Source: Marinagarivorans sp. (GTDB lineage: Bacteria; Pseudomonadota; Gammaproteobacteria; Pseudomonadales; Cellvibrionaceae). Taken from it: a stretch of 64,000 nt of DNA. Below are positions 35,471-44,741 of the stretch, piece by piece. The notes under the pieces were generated by a model. The model was not told where the DNA came from. It searched no databases and worked only from the letters and a program-made list of their open reading frames with translations. Positions within the stretch are counted from its first letter, which is position 1. Each line of letters begins with the position of its first letter. The stretch is from positions 35,291 to 99,290 of the forward strand of contig JANQJB010000121.1 in the NCBI GenBank assembly GCA_028281865.1, read 5' to 3'. The position numbers were made by a program, and so were the translations under genes.

Positions 35471-38400
35471 GTGAATACCGAAGATGCTATTGCCCTACCC
35501 GAAGAAAAGCAGTCCAATTCAACATCCCCTAAAACAGTCATTCAAGAAATCAAAAACTCGTTGATTCGAGGTTATGGAATATTACCGATAATTGGCGCAG
35601 GCATGTCGGCACGGTCTGGTGTGCCCGCCGGACCTGACTATCACGCTTATTTATTTCACTGCATCCGCGAAGTCTGCGAAAAACGTTGGTCACCCACCGA
35701 CTTTATTTGGCCGCCATTTTCAAAAATTTCGACCACCTCCTCTTCCGATCAGCAAGCGTGGTGCACTAGCCTAATGGGTGTCACAGGGCAGGCATCAGGC
35801 GGCCAAAATATGCTTTGCGGAGCGGAGGAAATTTACGACTCGGATGAGGCCAAAATTCTGCACCAGGCTGCTGGAGCGACAAGTGACTGGCGTTTGATGT
35901 TACTTTTTCTTTCTCGCATCTCCGTTCAAGAAATAAGTGATTCAAACGGAATCGCCAAGCGCAAATTGGTAAGCAAGGAAGTGGATTCAGAAGTAGTCGA
36001 TTCCTTTTTCAGAAACTTAACGCAAGACAAAAAACCGAATGTCGCCCATATGTTGCTCGCGCACTTGGCCGACGTCCTGAGAATAAAGCCGATCATTACC
36101 ACCAACTTCGACAACTTAATCGAGCTGGCTTTCAACACACTCGATATGCCAATCGAATCATTTCATGTGCACAGGAATTCGCGTTTCCCCGATTCGCTCG
36201 CGGTAAAATCTCAACGTAGCATCATCAAAATACACGGCGGTCGCTACGGTATGCGCGCCGACTTGTCGCTTGACAGCTTGCCTGAAGAACCCGACGTAAG
36301 GCGCTTTCTCGATTATATATCCATGCCAACCGACATCGGCCCGCAACAGCATCGAGCTCATCCGCAGGCCGGGCATCAACGCAATATCCTTGTTATGGGA
36401 GTATCGGGCAAAGAGCGAAGAACAATATCTTTGCTCTGCCGTGCCCTATTGCGCTTTGACTCTAGCGAAAGCGCACAACCCAGCGACGCTCGCTCCCACG
36501 AGCGACTGACCGTATATTGGATCTGTTATACACGAGAAGAAGAATCGGTTGTGAGAAACTCTTTTGAACAAATATTAAGAGAAACAACTACTAATACCGA
36601 TTTCGAAGAAATTTATAATGGCAGAGGTGCTAGCGACGCAACAAAAAGAAACACTATCAATATAATAAATGAACAAATTCAAGATATTTTAAAAACCGAC
36701 TTACGCATTGTTGCATCTAACGATTTAGGTTTGTTTTTACTTGATCTATACCAACATATTTTCCTATGCTTACCGCCGGGCGGTGTACCATTTAACGCTA
36801 AATGGAAGGTCCCCATTCCCTCACTTGATGTCAGCTTAGAAAAAAAGAGTAAATATCAAAATGCGTTGCAAGAATTATTAAACGAGTTAGAAACAAAGAT
36901 TGCGGCAAAGAATGTTTCTCCGGGGCTAAAAAACGTTCACAAATTTCAATTCGATAAAAAAATGAATATATCAGTGTTTTCGAAGAAATTTGATAAACTC
37001 GCTAAACAAAGAAACAACTTGTTCAAACATCCCATCAATTTCCTTGATAAAAGCAATAAATTTACATCAACAAAAAACTTTTTCAGCATATTCAGTAAGA
37101 ATAATGAGTGCATCTGGCTCGAGATAAAGTCGACATTTGATATCTGTGATTTCTCAGAGGAAATACTCCAGCGAATAGCAGATTTATCCAAAACGAAAAT
37201 AGACTCGATTAATTTTAACCAACAAAAAATTAAAAATTTACTGAAAAAACATATAATAGGTACTGAATACAGCGAAGAACTGGCAATGGCATTTACCAAA
37301 GTGGCTTGCACACTATGTAAACCTGTATACCTATTTGTTGATACAACTCAATATCCAGCCGGCGATGATCCTACTAAACCAGCTGACCATAATTGGACTG
37401 AGGAAAAACGCCTTCAGTTATTATGCCTTCTAGACTGGTTATGCGAACTCAACAAATCAAATGAGAATATTAAAATAAACACAATTATTGTATCTGATGA
37501 AGTGAACAGAGTTTCCACACCACGCGAACAAGCTCCTATTCTTTCGTCTTGCTCTCCAGATATTACACCACACCCCATTTTTATTTCCGGCTCTTCTGAT
37601 ATCACACCGCTCATTGCAGACTGCTTTACAAGCCTCGCTGGAGGCCGCCCTTGCATATGGCTCGATCTAGTTGAGACTTTCGATATCTCAGCCTTTGCTG
37701 CAAGTGTTATAGAAGCAATCGCCAATCTCTCTGGCAGTGACTTTAATCCTGTGTACCTCGACTTAAATGATTTCCAAAAAGCATATAAAGATAACAAAAT
37801 TGATAAATATCTCGATAATCGGCTGGGCTTGCAGCTTGTAAAGGTCACGTCAGCAGTGCGCAGACCTGTCGTAATATTTGTTAACGCAGCGGACTATCCG
37901 ACATTTCGCGAAAGACAAGGTGGAAAGAACAGCCCTTACTGGACAGAAGAAAAACGCCTTTATTGTTTATTGTTTTTAACTTGGCTCAGCCGTTTTGGAA
38001 AATCGAACTCAAATGTCAACGTAGTGGTCGTCTCGCCAGACAACGACGGTTTAGCTAGGAAATTTTCCGGAGAACTCCAACAATACAATATACTCATTAA
38101 AAATGAATCAGTTAAAGAAAATTACGATATTTGGGATACGCCCCAAGAGGTGGTGAATAACTTTTATACTTCATTGCACGAAAAACCCTTATCAATTGAA
38201 TACAGACGCTTCTTAACCGGTTTAACACTTTTTAGAGAGCCCAGCTATCGCTCAGTATTACATTCCTGGGGATTAATCAAAACGCAAGAATTTCACAATA
38301 TTGACAGAAATATTAGAGGGGCCCTCGAAAATCAAGAAGACAACGACGAACAGCGTTTCGCTGCAGCTGCATTTTTTGTCAGAGATTTAGAAAAACAGGG

Positions 38401-40246
38401 TGTAGTTAGGACTCAAGAGGGTCATCGTGTACACGTTTCTCGGCAAATGAGAAAGCTGCTAAAAACGAAATTAATGCATTTCACTGAACCCGAAGACATA
38501 ACAGAGCAAAAAAAAATAGAGGCAGCTTGCCATCAAGGAATAGCCGATTGGCATGTAAAGCTCTACCGATCTTGCGGGGATATCGAAGCATTAATAACAT
38601 CTATCTATCATCGCCTAAAATGTATTAGCGCCGCCCATAAGTATACGGATAACGATGAAACAAGATTTATAAAAAATTCTATTTTGGAAATACGATCAAC
38701 ATTAGACATTATCTCCCCCATTATTATTGTATCGTCACGATTATCTGCATGCTTAAACTTATGGAATGAAAACACCTTTTTCTGCAAGAAAATAATTGAG
38801 CAGTTGTCGCGTTCAAATAAAAACTCAACACTTAAAACCGAGGATAGAAAGAGCTTTGTTCGCAGACTAAAACTCATACACGAGCAATTTGATGTACTCA
38901 TTAATTATTACAACACAGAAATAAAGGGGCAACCTATATATCTCGACTCTCCCCAGTTTCACGAAAACTTTAACGGCGAAGACAATAACGATGTAAAAAC
39001 CTCGACCGGACAAAAAAAATCAAATAATAAAGAAGAAATGACTGCGGACATTAGTCAATTAAGGCAATACATTACAATTCGTGACTACGAAAACGCTAAG
39101 GAAGAAGCTAAAGCCTTATTTAATAAACTTAAGGCAATAGATACGATATACGAAACAGTAGAAAAAGCGGAGATTAATACTCACTCTTCCGTGGCGAAGG
39201 CAAGGGATAACGCGAGAGTAAAAGCGCGAGAATGGACAGTGAAGAAAAACCCGTCTAAGGACGACCTTCAACACATGATTAAGCTTCTGTTTCGCTATCA
39301 GATGTTAAAATTACACGAGGCTGAGCATGTGCGACACGATTTCGAGTTAAGAGAAAGCCGGGGCGAAGACTACATTCCGTTAGGAAAAGCGAATTTCCCT
39401 ATGCACTTACTGCGACAGGCCGAAATGATCTATATTTGTTCCACAGAAATAATGCGCTATATCGACGATGTAAAGTTTCTGCAAGTCGAAAACGCATTGT
39501 TGCGAACCAATACCGGAACAGTGCTCTCCTGGCAAAACCGGCCGAGTGAAGCTAACCGTCGCTACAATGAAGCTTACGGCTATTTTAATCACGCGGAACA
39601 TCGGCCACAAATTGTAATGCATTTTGCTACCGTCGATTTACGTCGTACAGAACATTTTTTAGCATTGTACTCAAGCTTGAATAATAAGGAGCCTACAGCT
39701 AAAGAACGCGAAGCGTTAACTCAACGCAAATTTGCATGCTTATACGATGCTTGTAGTAGCGTGGAACGTGCAGCTTACAAAGCTCATGGCGCAGCCGTTC
39801 AGGCGAGATGGCACGCATGGCTGCATGAAATTGAACTCACCATTTGTTGGCGCATCGTTGGAGTGGATATGACTCAAGAATTTGCTCACTGCCGCCGAAG
39901 AGAAGGCTTACACGAATGGCTTGAGAATAGTTTGCTGGCGGGCATGAAGCTTGCTAATGAAGACATCCATCGTCTAGCCCGATATGTTTTTTTGATACAA
40001 AATATCAAGGAAATTCTAGTGAATAAACAACCGAACTATCCGCTAAACGAAATTGAGAAAAAAATACTATCGGTCTGTAACGAGCATATAAGACCCTTAG
40101 CAAAGCAGTTTCAACAATGTTATGTAAACTGCAAAAAATATTCCGATCCATTTATACGCGATGTATTTTATATTCCTGGATTAGAGGATTATTTTAGAGC
40201 AGATGAGCTACCATTTATCGAAAAGACTTTCGATACGCAGAAATAA
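35471..40246 (+). CDS. Giant SIR2-domain, STAND-like protein; candidate anti-phage defence NADase
   Basis: A 1591-residue protein starting at GTG with a GGGAG ribosome-binding site. Residues ~30-290 are SIR2-like: IIGAGMSARSGVP (~40-52), TTNFDNLIELAF (~211-222, with the conserved Asn) and KIHGGRYG (~252-259, with the conserved His); these are the NAD-binding and catalytic positions of SIR2 NADases in bacterial defence. Residues ~303-325 (NILVMGVSGKERRTISLL) look like a decayed P-loop. Two ~130-residue modules follow (~545-677 and ~726-857), each beginning CIWL(E/D)..xTFDI and containing a Walker-B-like strand (VYLFVDTTQYP; VVIFVNAADYP) and WTEEKRL. Next come a winged-helix-like segment (~905-1010) and a long helical region, possibly TPR-like, to the end, interrupted by a polar linker (~1150-1185). 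It resembles SIR2-STAND (Avs-like) proteins. It is a single gene with no partner. Confidence 0.75.
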   Translation: MNTEDAIALPEEKQSNSTSPKTVIQEIKNSLIRGYGILPIIGAGMSARSGVPAGPDYHAYLFHCIREVCEKRWSPTDFIWPPFSKISTTSSSDQQAWCTSLMGVTGQASGGQNMLCGAEEIYDSDEAKILHQAAGATSDWRLMLLFLSRISVQEISDSNGIAKRKLVSKEVDSEVVDSFFRNLTQDKKPNVAHMLLAHLADVLRIKPIITTNFDNLIELAFNTLDMPIESFHVHRNSRFPDSLAVKSQRSIIKIHGGRYGMRADLSLDSLPEEPDVRRFLDYISMPTDIGPQQHRAHPQAGHQRNILVMGVSGKERRTISLLCRALLRFDSSESAQPSDARSHERLTVYWICYTREEESVVRNSFEQILRETTTNTDFEEIYNGRGASDATKRNTINIINEQIQDILKTDLRIVASNDLGLFLLDLYQHIFLCLPPGGVPFNAKWKVPIPSLDVSLEKKSKYQNALQELLNELETKIAAKNVSPGLKNVHKFQFDKKMNISVFSKKFDKLAKQRNNLFKHPINFLDKSNKFTSTKNFFSIFSKNNECIWLEIKSTFDICDFSEEILQRIADLSKTKIDSINFNQQKIKNLLKKHIIGTEYSEELAMAFTKVACTLCKPVYLFVDTTQYPAGDDPTKPADHNWTEEKRLQLLCLLDWLCELNKSNENIKINTIIVSDEVNRVSTPREQAPILSSCSPDITPHPIFISGSSDITPLIADCFTSLAGGRPCIWLDLVETFDISAFAASVIEAIANLSGSDFNPVYLDLNDFQKAYKDNKIDKYLDNRLGLQLVKVTSAVRRPVVIFVNAADYPTFRERQGGKNSPYWTEEKRLYCLLFLTWLSRFGKSNSNVNVVVVSPDNDGLARKFSGELQQYNILIKNESVKENYDIWDTPQEVVNNFYTSLHEKPLSIEYRRFLTGLTLFREPSYRSVLHSWGLIKTQEFHNIDRNIRGALENQEDNDEQRFAAAAFFVRDLEKQGVVRTQEGHRVHVSRQMRKLLKTKLMHFTEPEDITEQKKIEAACHQGIADWHVKLYRSCGDIEALITSIYHRLKCISAAHKYTDNDETRFIKNSILEIRSTLDIISPIIIVSSRLSACLNLWNENTFFCKKIIEQLSRSNKNSTLKTEDRKSFVRRLKLIHEQFDVLINYYNTEIKGQPIYLDSPQFHENFNGEDNNDVKTSTGQKKSNNKEEMTADISQLRQYITIRDYENAKEEAKALFNKLKAIDTIYETVEKAEINTHSSVAKARDNARVKAREWTVKKNPSKDDLQHMIKLLFRYQMLKLHEAEHVRHDFELRESRGEDYIPLGKANFPMHLLRQAEMIYICSTEIMRYIDDVKFLQVENALLRTNTGTVLSWQNRPSEANRRYNEAYGYFNHAEHRPQIVMHFATVDLRRTEHFLALYSSLNNKEPTAKEREALTQRKFACLYDACSSVERAAYKAHGAAVQARWHAWLHEIELTICWRIVGVDMTQEFAHCRRREGLHEWLENSLLAGMKLANEDIHRLARYVFLIQNIKEILVNKQPNYPLNEIEKKILSVCNEHIRPLAKQFQQCYVNCKKYSDPFIRDVFYIPGLEDYFRADELPFIEKTFDTQK

Positions 40247-40283
40247 TAGAACCCATATACACTAAAATACATGTAGATTAAGT

Positions 40284-40300
40284 GAGGGGCTTAGCCCCCC
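40284..40300. terminator. Short GC hairpin between convergent genes
   Basis: GGGGC (40286-40290), loop TTA, GCCCC (40294-40298), followed by CAATTTATTT on the plus strand. It is a weak candidate for terminating the SIR2 gene or its convergent sulfatase neighbour. Confidence 0.35.
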
Positions 40301-40303
40301 AAT

Positions 40304-41860
40304 TTATTTGTATTGCTCAATATCAAAAGGGTCAACCTCTTGGCTAAGATCAAAGGGGTCGCTCTCAACAATCCATGGATCCATAGTCGATACCTGATAT
40401 TGACGAATTTTATTGATCATCTGTTCCTTAATCTCAGCATATTTTGGGTCGTCTGCTAAGTTATTCGCCTCATCAGGGTCAGCATTCATATCAAAGAGCT
40501 CAAATTCAGCGCGATATAAAAAGTCATCTATTGAACGCTTTCCAAACGTTTTTAGCTTGCGCTGAATTGTGCCACGCCAAGTAGATGCCGCGACAAGATC
40601 TGTCGCAAAAGGAAAGCGCAGTTCGTGTGCTAAATTCCAAATTAATTTATAGTCGCGAGTGCGGAGAGTTCGCATAGGGTAATACATTGTTAATTCGTGA
40701 AAATTATGGGAAGCAAAAATTTCATCCCAATTCTGTTTTTCATTTTGATCAATGATCTTTGCGAATGAGCGGCCGTCGAATTCGTAATCATCAGGGCTCG
40801 CATCTGCCCATTCTAAAATTGTTGGAGTAATATCAACCCAACTTACCATTGCATCTTGAACAAATCCTGCTGCTTTGTTTTCAGGCATTCTTACAACCAG
40901 CGGCAGGCGTATGCCCGGCTCATAATGAGTCGTTTTTGCTCCGGGCATCGCTACGCCGTTATCGCTCAAATAAATAAAGATTGTGTTTTCCCAAGCACCC
41001 ACTTTTTTTAATAAATCAACCATATGGCCAATGCCCTGGTCCAATCGATCAACGGCCTCATAATACTGCGCAATTTCCTCACGAGTCTCCGGAATATCCG
41101 GTAAAAACGATGGCACATCTACGTCTTCAGGTTTAAACGTTTTTTTTGTGATGCCCGGGTAGCTATCGGCGAGATTACCAAAGGCATTGGGCTTATCACC
41201 AATTTCAAACGGGTTGCCTCGATGGGGGTCATCCGAAGCCATTAAAATAAAAAACGGCTGGTTAGGATCAGAATTTATGAACTCTTTAGTAGCCTCAGCC
41301 ATCTCTTTTGGGCTTCGACCTATCGACTTCATATCGTTGGCCTTACCTTTAGAGAGAACTGTGTCAAATTTATAAACATGCTCTGGCGCCAAGTGAAATT
41401 TGCCGATGCGCGCTGTTCGATAGCCCGCCTCACTCAACAAAACCGGCAAGGAGCGGACTTTATCGTAAGAGCTAAAATGGTTGTAATCATGCATATGGCC
41501 AAACATACCATTATGGTGGCCATGCAGGCCGCTCATCAGCGCAGACCGACTGACCGCACAGCTAGCCGACGAAGCATAAGCATACGTAAAACGAATGCCA
41601 GCGCCGGCAAGTGCATCGAGATTGGGCGTGCTAATAGCACTGGCACCATAAGCACTAAAGGCATCTAGGCCGTGGTCATCGGAAACATATAAAACAACAT
41701 TTGGTCTAGTATCCTTTGCTGACGCTGCGGGCTTCTCTGGGGTGCTTGTTGTGTTAGAGTCAGAAACGTCCGTTTTATCACCACAAGCAGTGAGCAAAAC
41801 GAGCAATAAGAGTGTATGTACAGCCAATATAGTGTTTTTCATGAGTGAGTGATTGTTCAT
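40304..41860 (-). CDS. Sulfatase lipoprotein (SGSH-like) with unusual CAVSR motif
   Basis: A 518-residue lipoprotein (lipobox LTAC, Cys26). NVVLYVSDDHGLDAFSAYG provides the metal-binding start; the active-site signature is SASCAVSR with Cys101. The following SALMSGLHGHHNGMFGHMHDYNHFSSYD resembles sulfamidase/heparan N-sulfatase-like S1 enzymes. GKFHLAPEHVY, MASDDPHRGNPF and IYLSDNGVAMPGAKTTHYEPGIRLPL are further conserved blocks, the last two being metal and substrate contacts. The third motif position is Val instead of Pro or Ala, which may affect formylglycine maturation. A second in-frame ATG at 41842 is an equally good start. The gene is convergent with the SIR2 gene and not clustered with glycan-degrading genes here. 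Confidence 0.88.
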   Translation of the reverse strand: MNNHSLMKNTILAVHTLLLLVLLTACGDKTDVSDSNTTSTPEKPAASAKDTRPNVVLYVSDDHGLDAFSAYGASAISTPNLDALAGAGIRFTYAYASSASCAVSRSALMSGLHGHHNGMFGHMHDYNHFSSYDKVRSLPVLLSEAGYRTARIGKFHLAPEHVYKFDTVLSKGKANDMKSIGRSPKEMAEATKEFINSDPNQPFFILMASDDPHRGNPFEIGDKPNAFGNLADSYPGITKKTFKPEDVDVPSFLPDIPETREEIAQYYEAVDRLDQGIGHMVDLLKKVGAWENTIFIYLSDNGVAMPGAKTTHYEPGIRLPLVVRMPENKAAGFVQDAMVSWVDITPTILEWADASPDDYEFDGRSFAKIIDQNEKQNWDEIFASHNFHELTMYYPMRTLRTRDYKLIWNLAHELRFPFATDLVAASTWRGTIQRKLKTFGKRSIDDFLYRAEFELFDMNADPDEANNLADDPKYAEIKEQMINKIRQYQVSTMDPWIVESDPFDLSQEVDPFDIEQYK

Positions 41861-42544
41861 TTTTAATGAGGGATAACGGTAAGGTTAATAAATAGGCAGA
41901 TTTATAATGAATATTTCGAATTGCCATGTTTACGGGCTGGTTCACAGGAACGCGCCAATAGCGACGTTTATACTGCCCCTTGCTTTAGGTTCAGTCAAGA
42001 GCGGGCCAGTTTCTGCCCAACGAATAGTCAATGCAAAAAATGCCTTGTCTTTTCAGACTATTTAGAGCAAATGGCTGTAATTTTTAGAGGTGATGTTAAT
42101 AGACTTTCTATATCAAGCAGGTAATATTTAACGATCTTTATTTTTTCTGGCAGAAGTAAATTATTGTAACCATCTTTTAATAGATTAAATTAAAATTTAA
42201 TCTATTGGACTTTCAACACCTTGTCCTTCGCGATTTAAAATATGCCTGTAAATAATTGTAGTTTGTACTCCATTGTTTTATATGAGTAAAAATTGATTCA
42301 GATGTAGCTACAAGTACGAAGTTAATAAAGATACTAGATCATCATATAAAAAGATTGAATGTGGCTTTCTCCAGTGTGCAAGTAGCATTTAATAAAGTTA
42401 ACCGTGAAATAATTCTGAAAACATGACTAATGCATCCCGCCGGGCACCTAAGTACACTCTAGCCTATGGAGCCTGCGGAACGGCCATAAAATGGCAGCTC
42501 TTTAGCGCGCTGTTACAACTTAAGCCAACTATCGAAGTACGAGT
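41861..42544. other. 684-bp AT-rich region without supported genes
   Basis: A 67-codon frame at 41921-42124 is open but lacks a ribosome-binding site and any recognisable composition, so it is not called. A small hairpin GCCAT-AAA-ATGGC lies at 42482-42494. This stretch marks the boundary between the conserved-looking left part of the window and the accessory cluster to the right. Confidence 0.4.
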
Positions 42545-43321
42545 ATGAATATTAGTGATTACTATGAAATAGAGGGTGATGGCCCACCAATTGTCTTTAT
42601 TCACGGTTCTTTTGCGACAACTTCAGCCTGGAAGGGAATAGTTAAAGAACTATCCACGAATCATACTTGTATATTGCTTAAGCTACCGGGTCACGGTGGT
42701 GCGGCTGATCCTGATGACTTTTCTGATCCCGCGATTGAAACAGAGCTTGAGATACTTGCAAGCGTTGTTAAATCGCTGACAGCCGAACCAGTGCACCTAG
42801 TCGGCCACTCCTTTGGTGGCGTAGTAGCTTTGGCGCAGGCGCTCAAAGGCAATTTACAGTTAAGTCAACTTTCACTTTTTGAACCTGTTGCAATATGGCT
42901 GTTAAACAGAGTTAAAAATTTTGCAGCTAGAGCCACTGTGGATGAATTTCTTTTTGATTACAGACAGGCTGTTTTGCAGAAACAGCCATCGGCATGCGGA
43001 AAAGTAATAGATTTTTGGGGCGGCAAAGGTCACTTTGAGTTGCTGCCGGAAAAAGTAAAGCAAAGTATGGAAGTATTAGTAGCCAACAATATTAGACACT
43101 GGAACACTGAGGCGGCTATAAATAGCACCCTCGCAGAATTAGAGAGCTGTTCGATACCGACTCGGCTGGTATGCGGTACGGAGTCGAATTCAGTTGCAAT
43201 TTCAATATGTGGCCATCTTAATGAAGCACTTCCGAACAGCAGAAAATATGTCATCCCAGGAGCCAGCCACTTTCTCGTTACTAGTCATGCGCATCAATGT
43301 GTTGAAGTCTTGCAAGACTAG
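42545..43321 (+). CDS. Alpha/beta-fold hydrolase
   Basis: A 258-residue cytoplasmic hydrolase. PPIVFIHGSFATTSAWKGI (oxyanion HG loop, ~14-33), nucleophile elbow LVGHSFGGVVAL (Ser ~97), and a C-terminal GASHFL carrying the catalytic His (~243) are clear. The acid residue is less obvious because the usual G-x-x-D strand reads VCGTESNSV. Such enzymes cleave esters, lactones or similar bonds; the substrate cannot be inferred. It is the first of a same-strand run of small accessory genes. Confidence 0.85.
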   Translation: MNISDYYEIEGDGPPIVFIHGSFATTSAWKGIVKELSTNHTCILLKLPGHGGAADPDDFSDPAIETELEILASVVKSLTAEPVHLVGHSFGGVVALAQALKGNLQLSQLSLFEPVAIWLLNRVKNFAARATVDEFLFDYRQAVLQKQPSACGKVIDFWGGKGHFELLPEKVKQSMEVLVANNIRHWNTEAAINSTLAELESCSIPTRLVCGTESNSVAISICGHLNEALPNSRKYVIPGASHFLVTSHAHQCVEVLQD

Positions 43322-43372
43322 TCAGTACTCTAGGGCCTCCCTTTAACCAAGCGTTATTCCTCATGAGCAAAT

Positions 43373-43879
43373 ATGCCATTACCAACCAGTAAAGAAGAAT
43401 TGCTGTACAATTTACATGAAACTTATAGAAAACTGGATGCCGAGTTTGATAGCGTTCCTCCGCAATTAGAAAGGCAGCAAGAAATTGAAGGTAATATTTC
43501 ATGTTGTGATATTTTGGCATATCAAATTGGCTGGGCAAGTTTACTTATGGGTTGGGACAACTCAGAATCGAAAGGAAAGTCACCCAATATGCCAGCTAAA
43601 GGCTATAAATGGAATCAACTTGGTAAACTAGCAGAGTCTTTTTATCGAAATAGTTCAGAAAAAACCCTCAAGCAATTACGAGCCGAGTTTAAACGGGTAT
43701 TCAATAAATTAATAAAATGGGTAGAATCTTTTTCTGAAACGGAGTTGCTCGACCTTCATCAGCGCCAATGGGCCGGTGAAAAATGGGCGGTAGTTAAGTG
43801 GATACAAGTTAATACAATAGCTCCCTATCGTTCAGCCAGAACAAAAATTAGGCGCTGGAAAAAGGAAAATGAAATATGA
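43373..43879 (+). CDS. ClbS/DfsB-like four-helix bundle protein
   Basis: A 168-residue all-helical protein. The N-terminal TSKEELLYNLHETYRKLDAEFDSVP, the WASLLMGW segment, and the C-terminal W..VNTIAPYRSARTKIRRWKKE pattern are characteristic of the ClbS/DfsB family. ClbS protects E. coli from colibactin by hydrolysing its cyclopropane warhead; most homologues have no known role. It lies 51 bp downstream of the hydrolase gene. Family members are often found among mobile accessory genes. Confidence 0.82.
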   Translation: MPLPTSKEELLYNLHETYRKLDAEFDSVPPQLERQQEIEGNISCCDILAYQIGWASLLMGWDNSESKGKSPNMPAKGYKWNQLGKLAESFYRNSSEKTLKQLRAEFKRVFNKLIKWVESFSETELLDLHQRQWAGEKWAVVKWIQVNTIAPYRSARTKIRRWKKENEI

Positions 43880-43924
43880 CAAGCACATTAAAAATCGGCA
43901 GCAAAAGGCGCAGGTTGAAATCTC

Positions 43925-43947
43925 TAACGCTCGTATTTTAAGCGTTA
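43925..43947. other. Short inverted repeat upstream of the methyltransferase gene
   Basis: TAACGCT (43925-43931) and AGCGTTA (43941-43947) form a perfect 7-bp stem with a 9-base loop, ending 16 bp before the methyltransferase start. It has no T tail and could be a hairpin in the leader, a regulator site or a degenerate recombination site. Confidence 0.35.
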
Positions 43948-43962
43948 TATTTCCAGGAGAGG

Positions 43963-44715
43963 ATGATGGAACACCATAGTTTGTTCAGTGATAAATCAAA
44001 GCTATACGAGTCTGCTAGACCTCTTTATCCAGAGAGTCTATATCAGTACCTCTCCGATTTATGCGCGTCGAAAGATAAAGCTTGGGACTGTGCATGTGGA
44101 AATGGACAGGCTGCTGAAAACCTAGCAAAGATCTTTGATACGGTTGTTGCTACTGACATTAGCGAACAACAGATTAAAAACGCAAAGACACTTGATAATG
44201 TCGAGTTTTTCGTATCCTCTGCCGAGAATACTCCCTTTCTCGAAAATTCATTTGACCTCATATGCGTTGCTCAAGCACTGCACTGGTTCGATCTCAAGTC
44301 TTTCTGGCAGGAGGTAAAGCGCGTGCTAAAACCAGGTGGTATATTCTCTGCCTGGGGTTACACTTGGCCAAGTATTTCGCCAGAACTTGACGCGATTTTT
44401 CGCGAACGAGTCCTCGATGTAATAGAGCCGTACTGGGCACCCCAAAATAGCTTACTTTGGAATCATTATAAAGAAATCAGCTTTCCATTTAACGAGATAA
44501 AATCTCCAAACTTCATGATGCAAGTTAACTGGAATCTTAAAGAGTTTTTCGACTTCATACACACGTTTTCAGCTACGCGTCGCTGCATGGATAAAATGGG
44601 GAAAATATTTTTCGAAGTGGCGTTCAATGCCATGGCAAAACAATGGGTTGAAGTCGAACAAAAGAGAGTCATCAACTTAGACTTTGTTTTCTATGCTGGT
44701 AAAATGAGAATATAA
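43963..44715 (+). CDS. Class I SAM-dependent methyltransferase
   Basis: A 250-residue Rossmann-fold methyltransferase of the Methyltransf_11 type. Motif I is AWDCACGNGQAAENLA (~41-56; the glycine-rich loop reads CACGNG), motif II acid in VVATDISEQQI (~70), motif IV FDLICVAQALHWFDL (~98) and the post-motif RVLKPGGIFSAWGY (~124). It starts at one of two adjacent ATGs behind an AGGAGAGG ribosome-binding site. Close relatives are usually generic; the substrate is unknown. Same-strand accessory cluster. Confidence 0.87.
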   Translation: MMEHHSLFSDKSKLYESARPLYPESLYQYLSDLCASKDKAWDCACGNGQAAENLAKIFDTVVATDISEQQIKNAKTLDNVEFFVSSAENTPFLENSFDLICVAQALHWFDLKSFWQEVKRVLKPGGIFSAWGYTWPSISPELDAIFRERVLDVIEPYWAPQNSLLWNHYKEISFPFNEIKSPNFMMQVNWNLKEFFDFIHTFSATRRCMDKMGKIFFEVAFNAMAKQWVEVEQKRVINLDFVFYAGKMRI

Positions 44716-44741
44716 CAATATGTATCATTAGTGCGATAAGT

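Noticed and set aside
36383..36450. Canonical Walker A in the SIR2 protein
   Set aside because: The segment GVSGKERRTIS lacks the G-K-S/T ending of a P-loop; called degenerate only.
41921..42124. 67-codon plus-strand frame
   Set aside because: No ribosome-binding site and no protein-like pattern; treated as intergenic.
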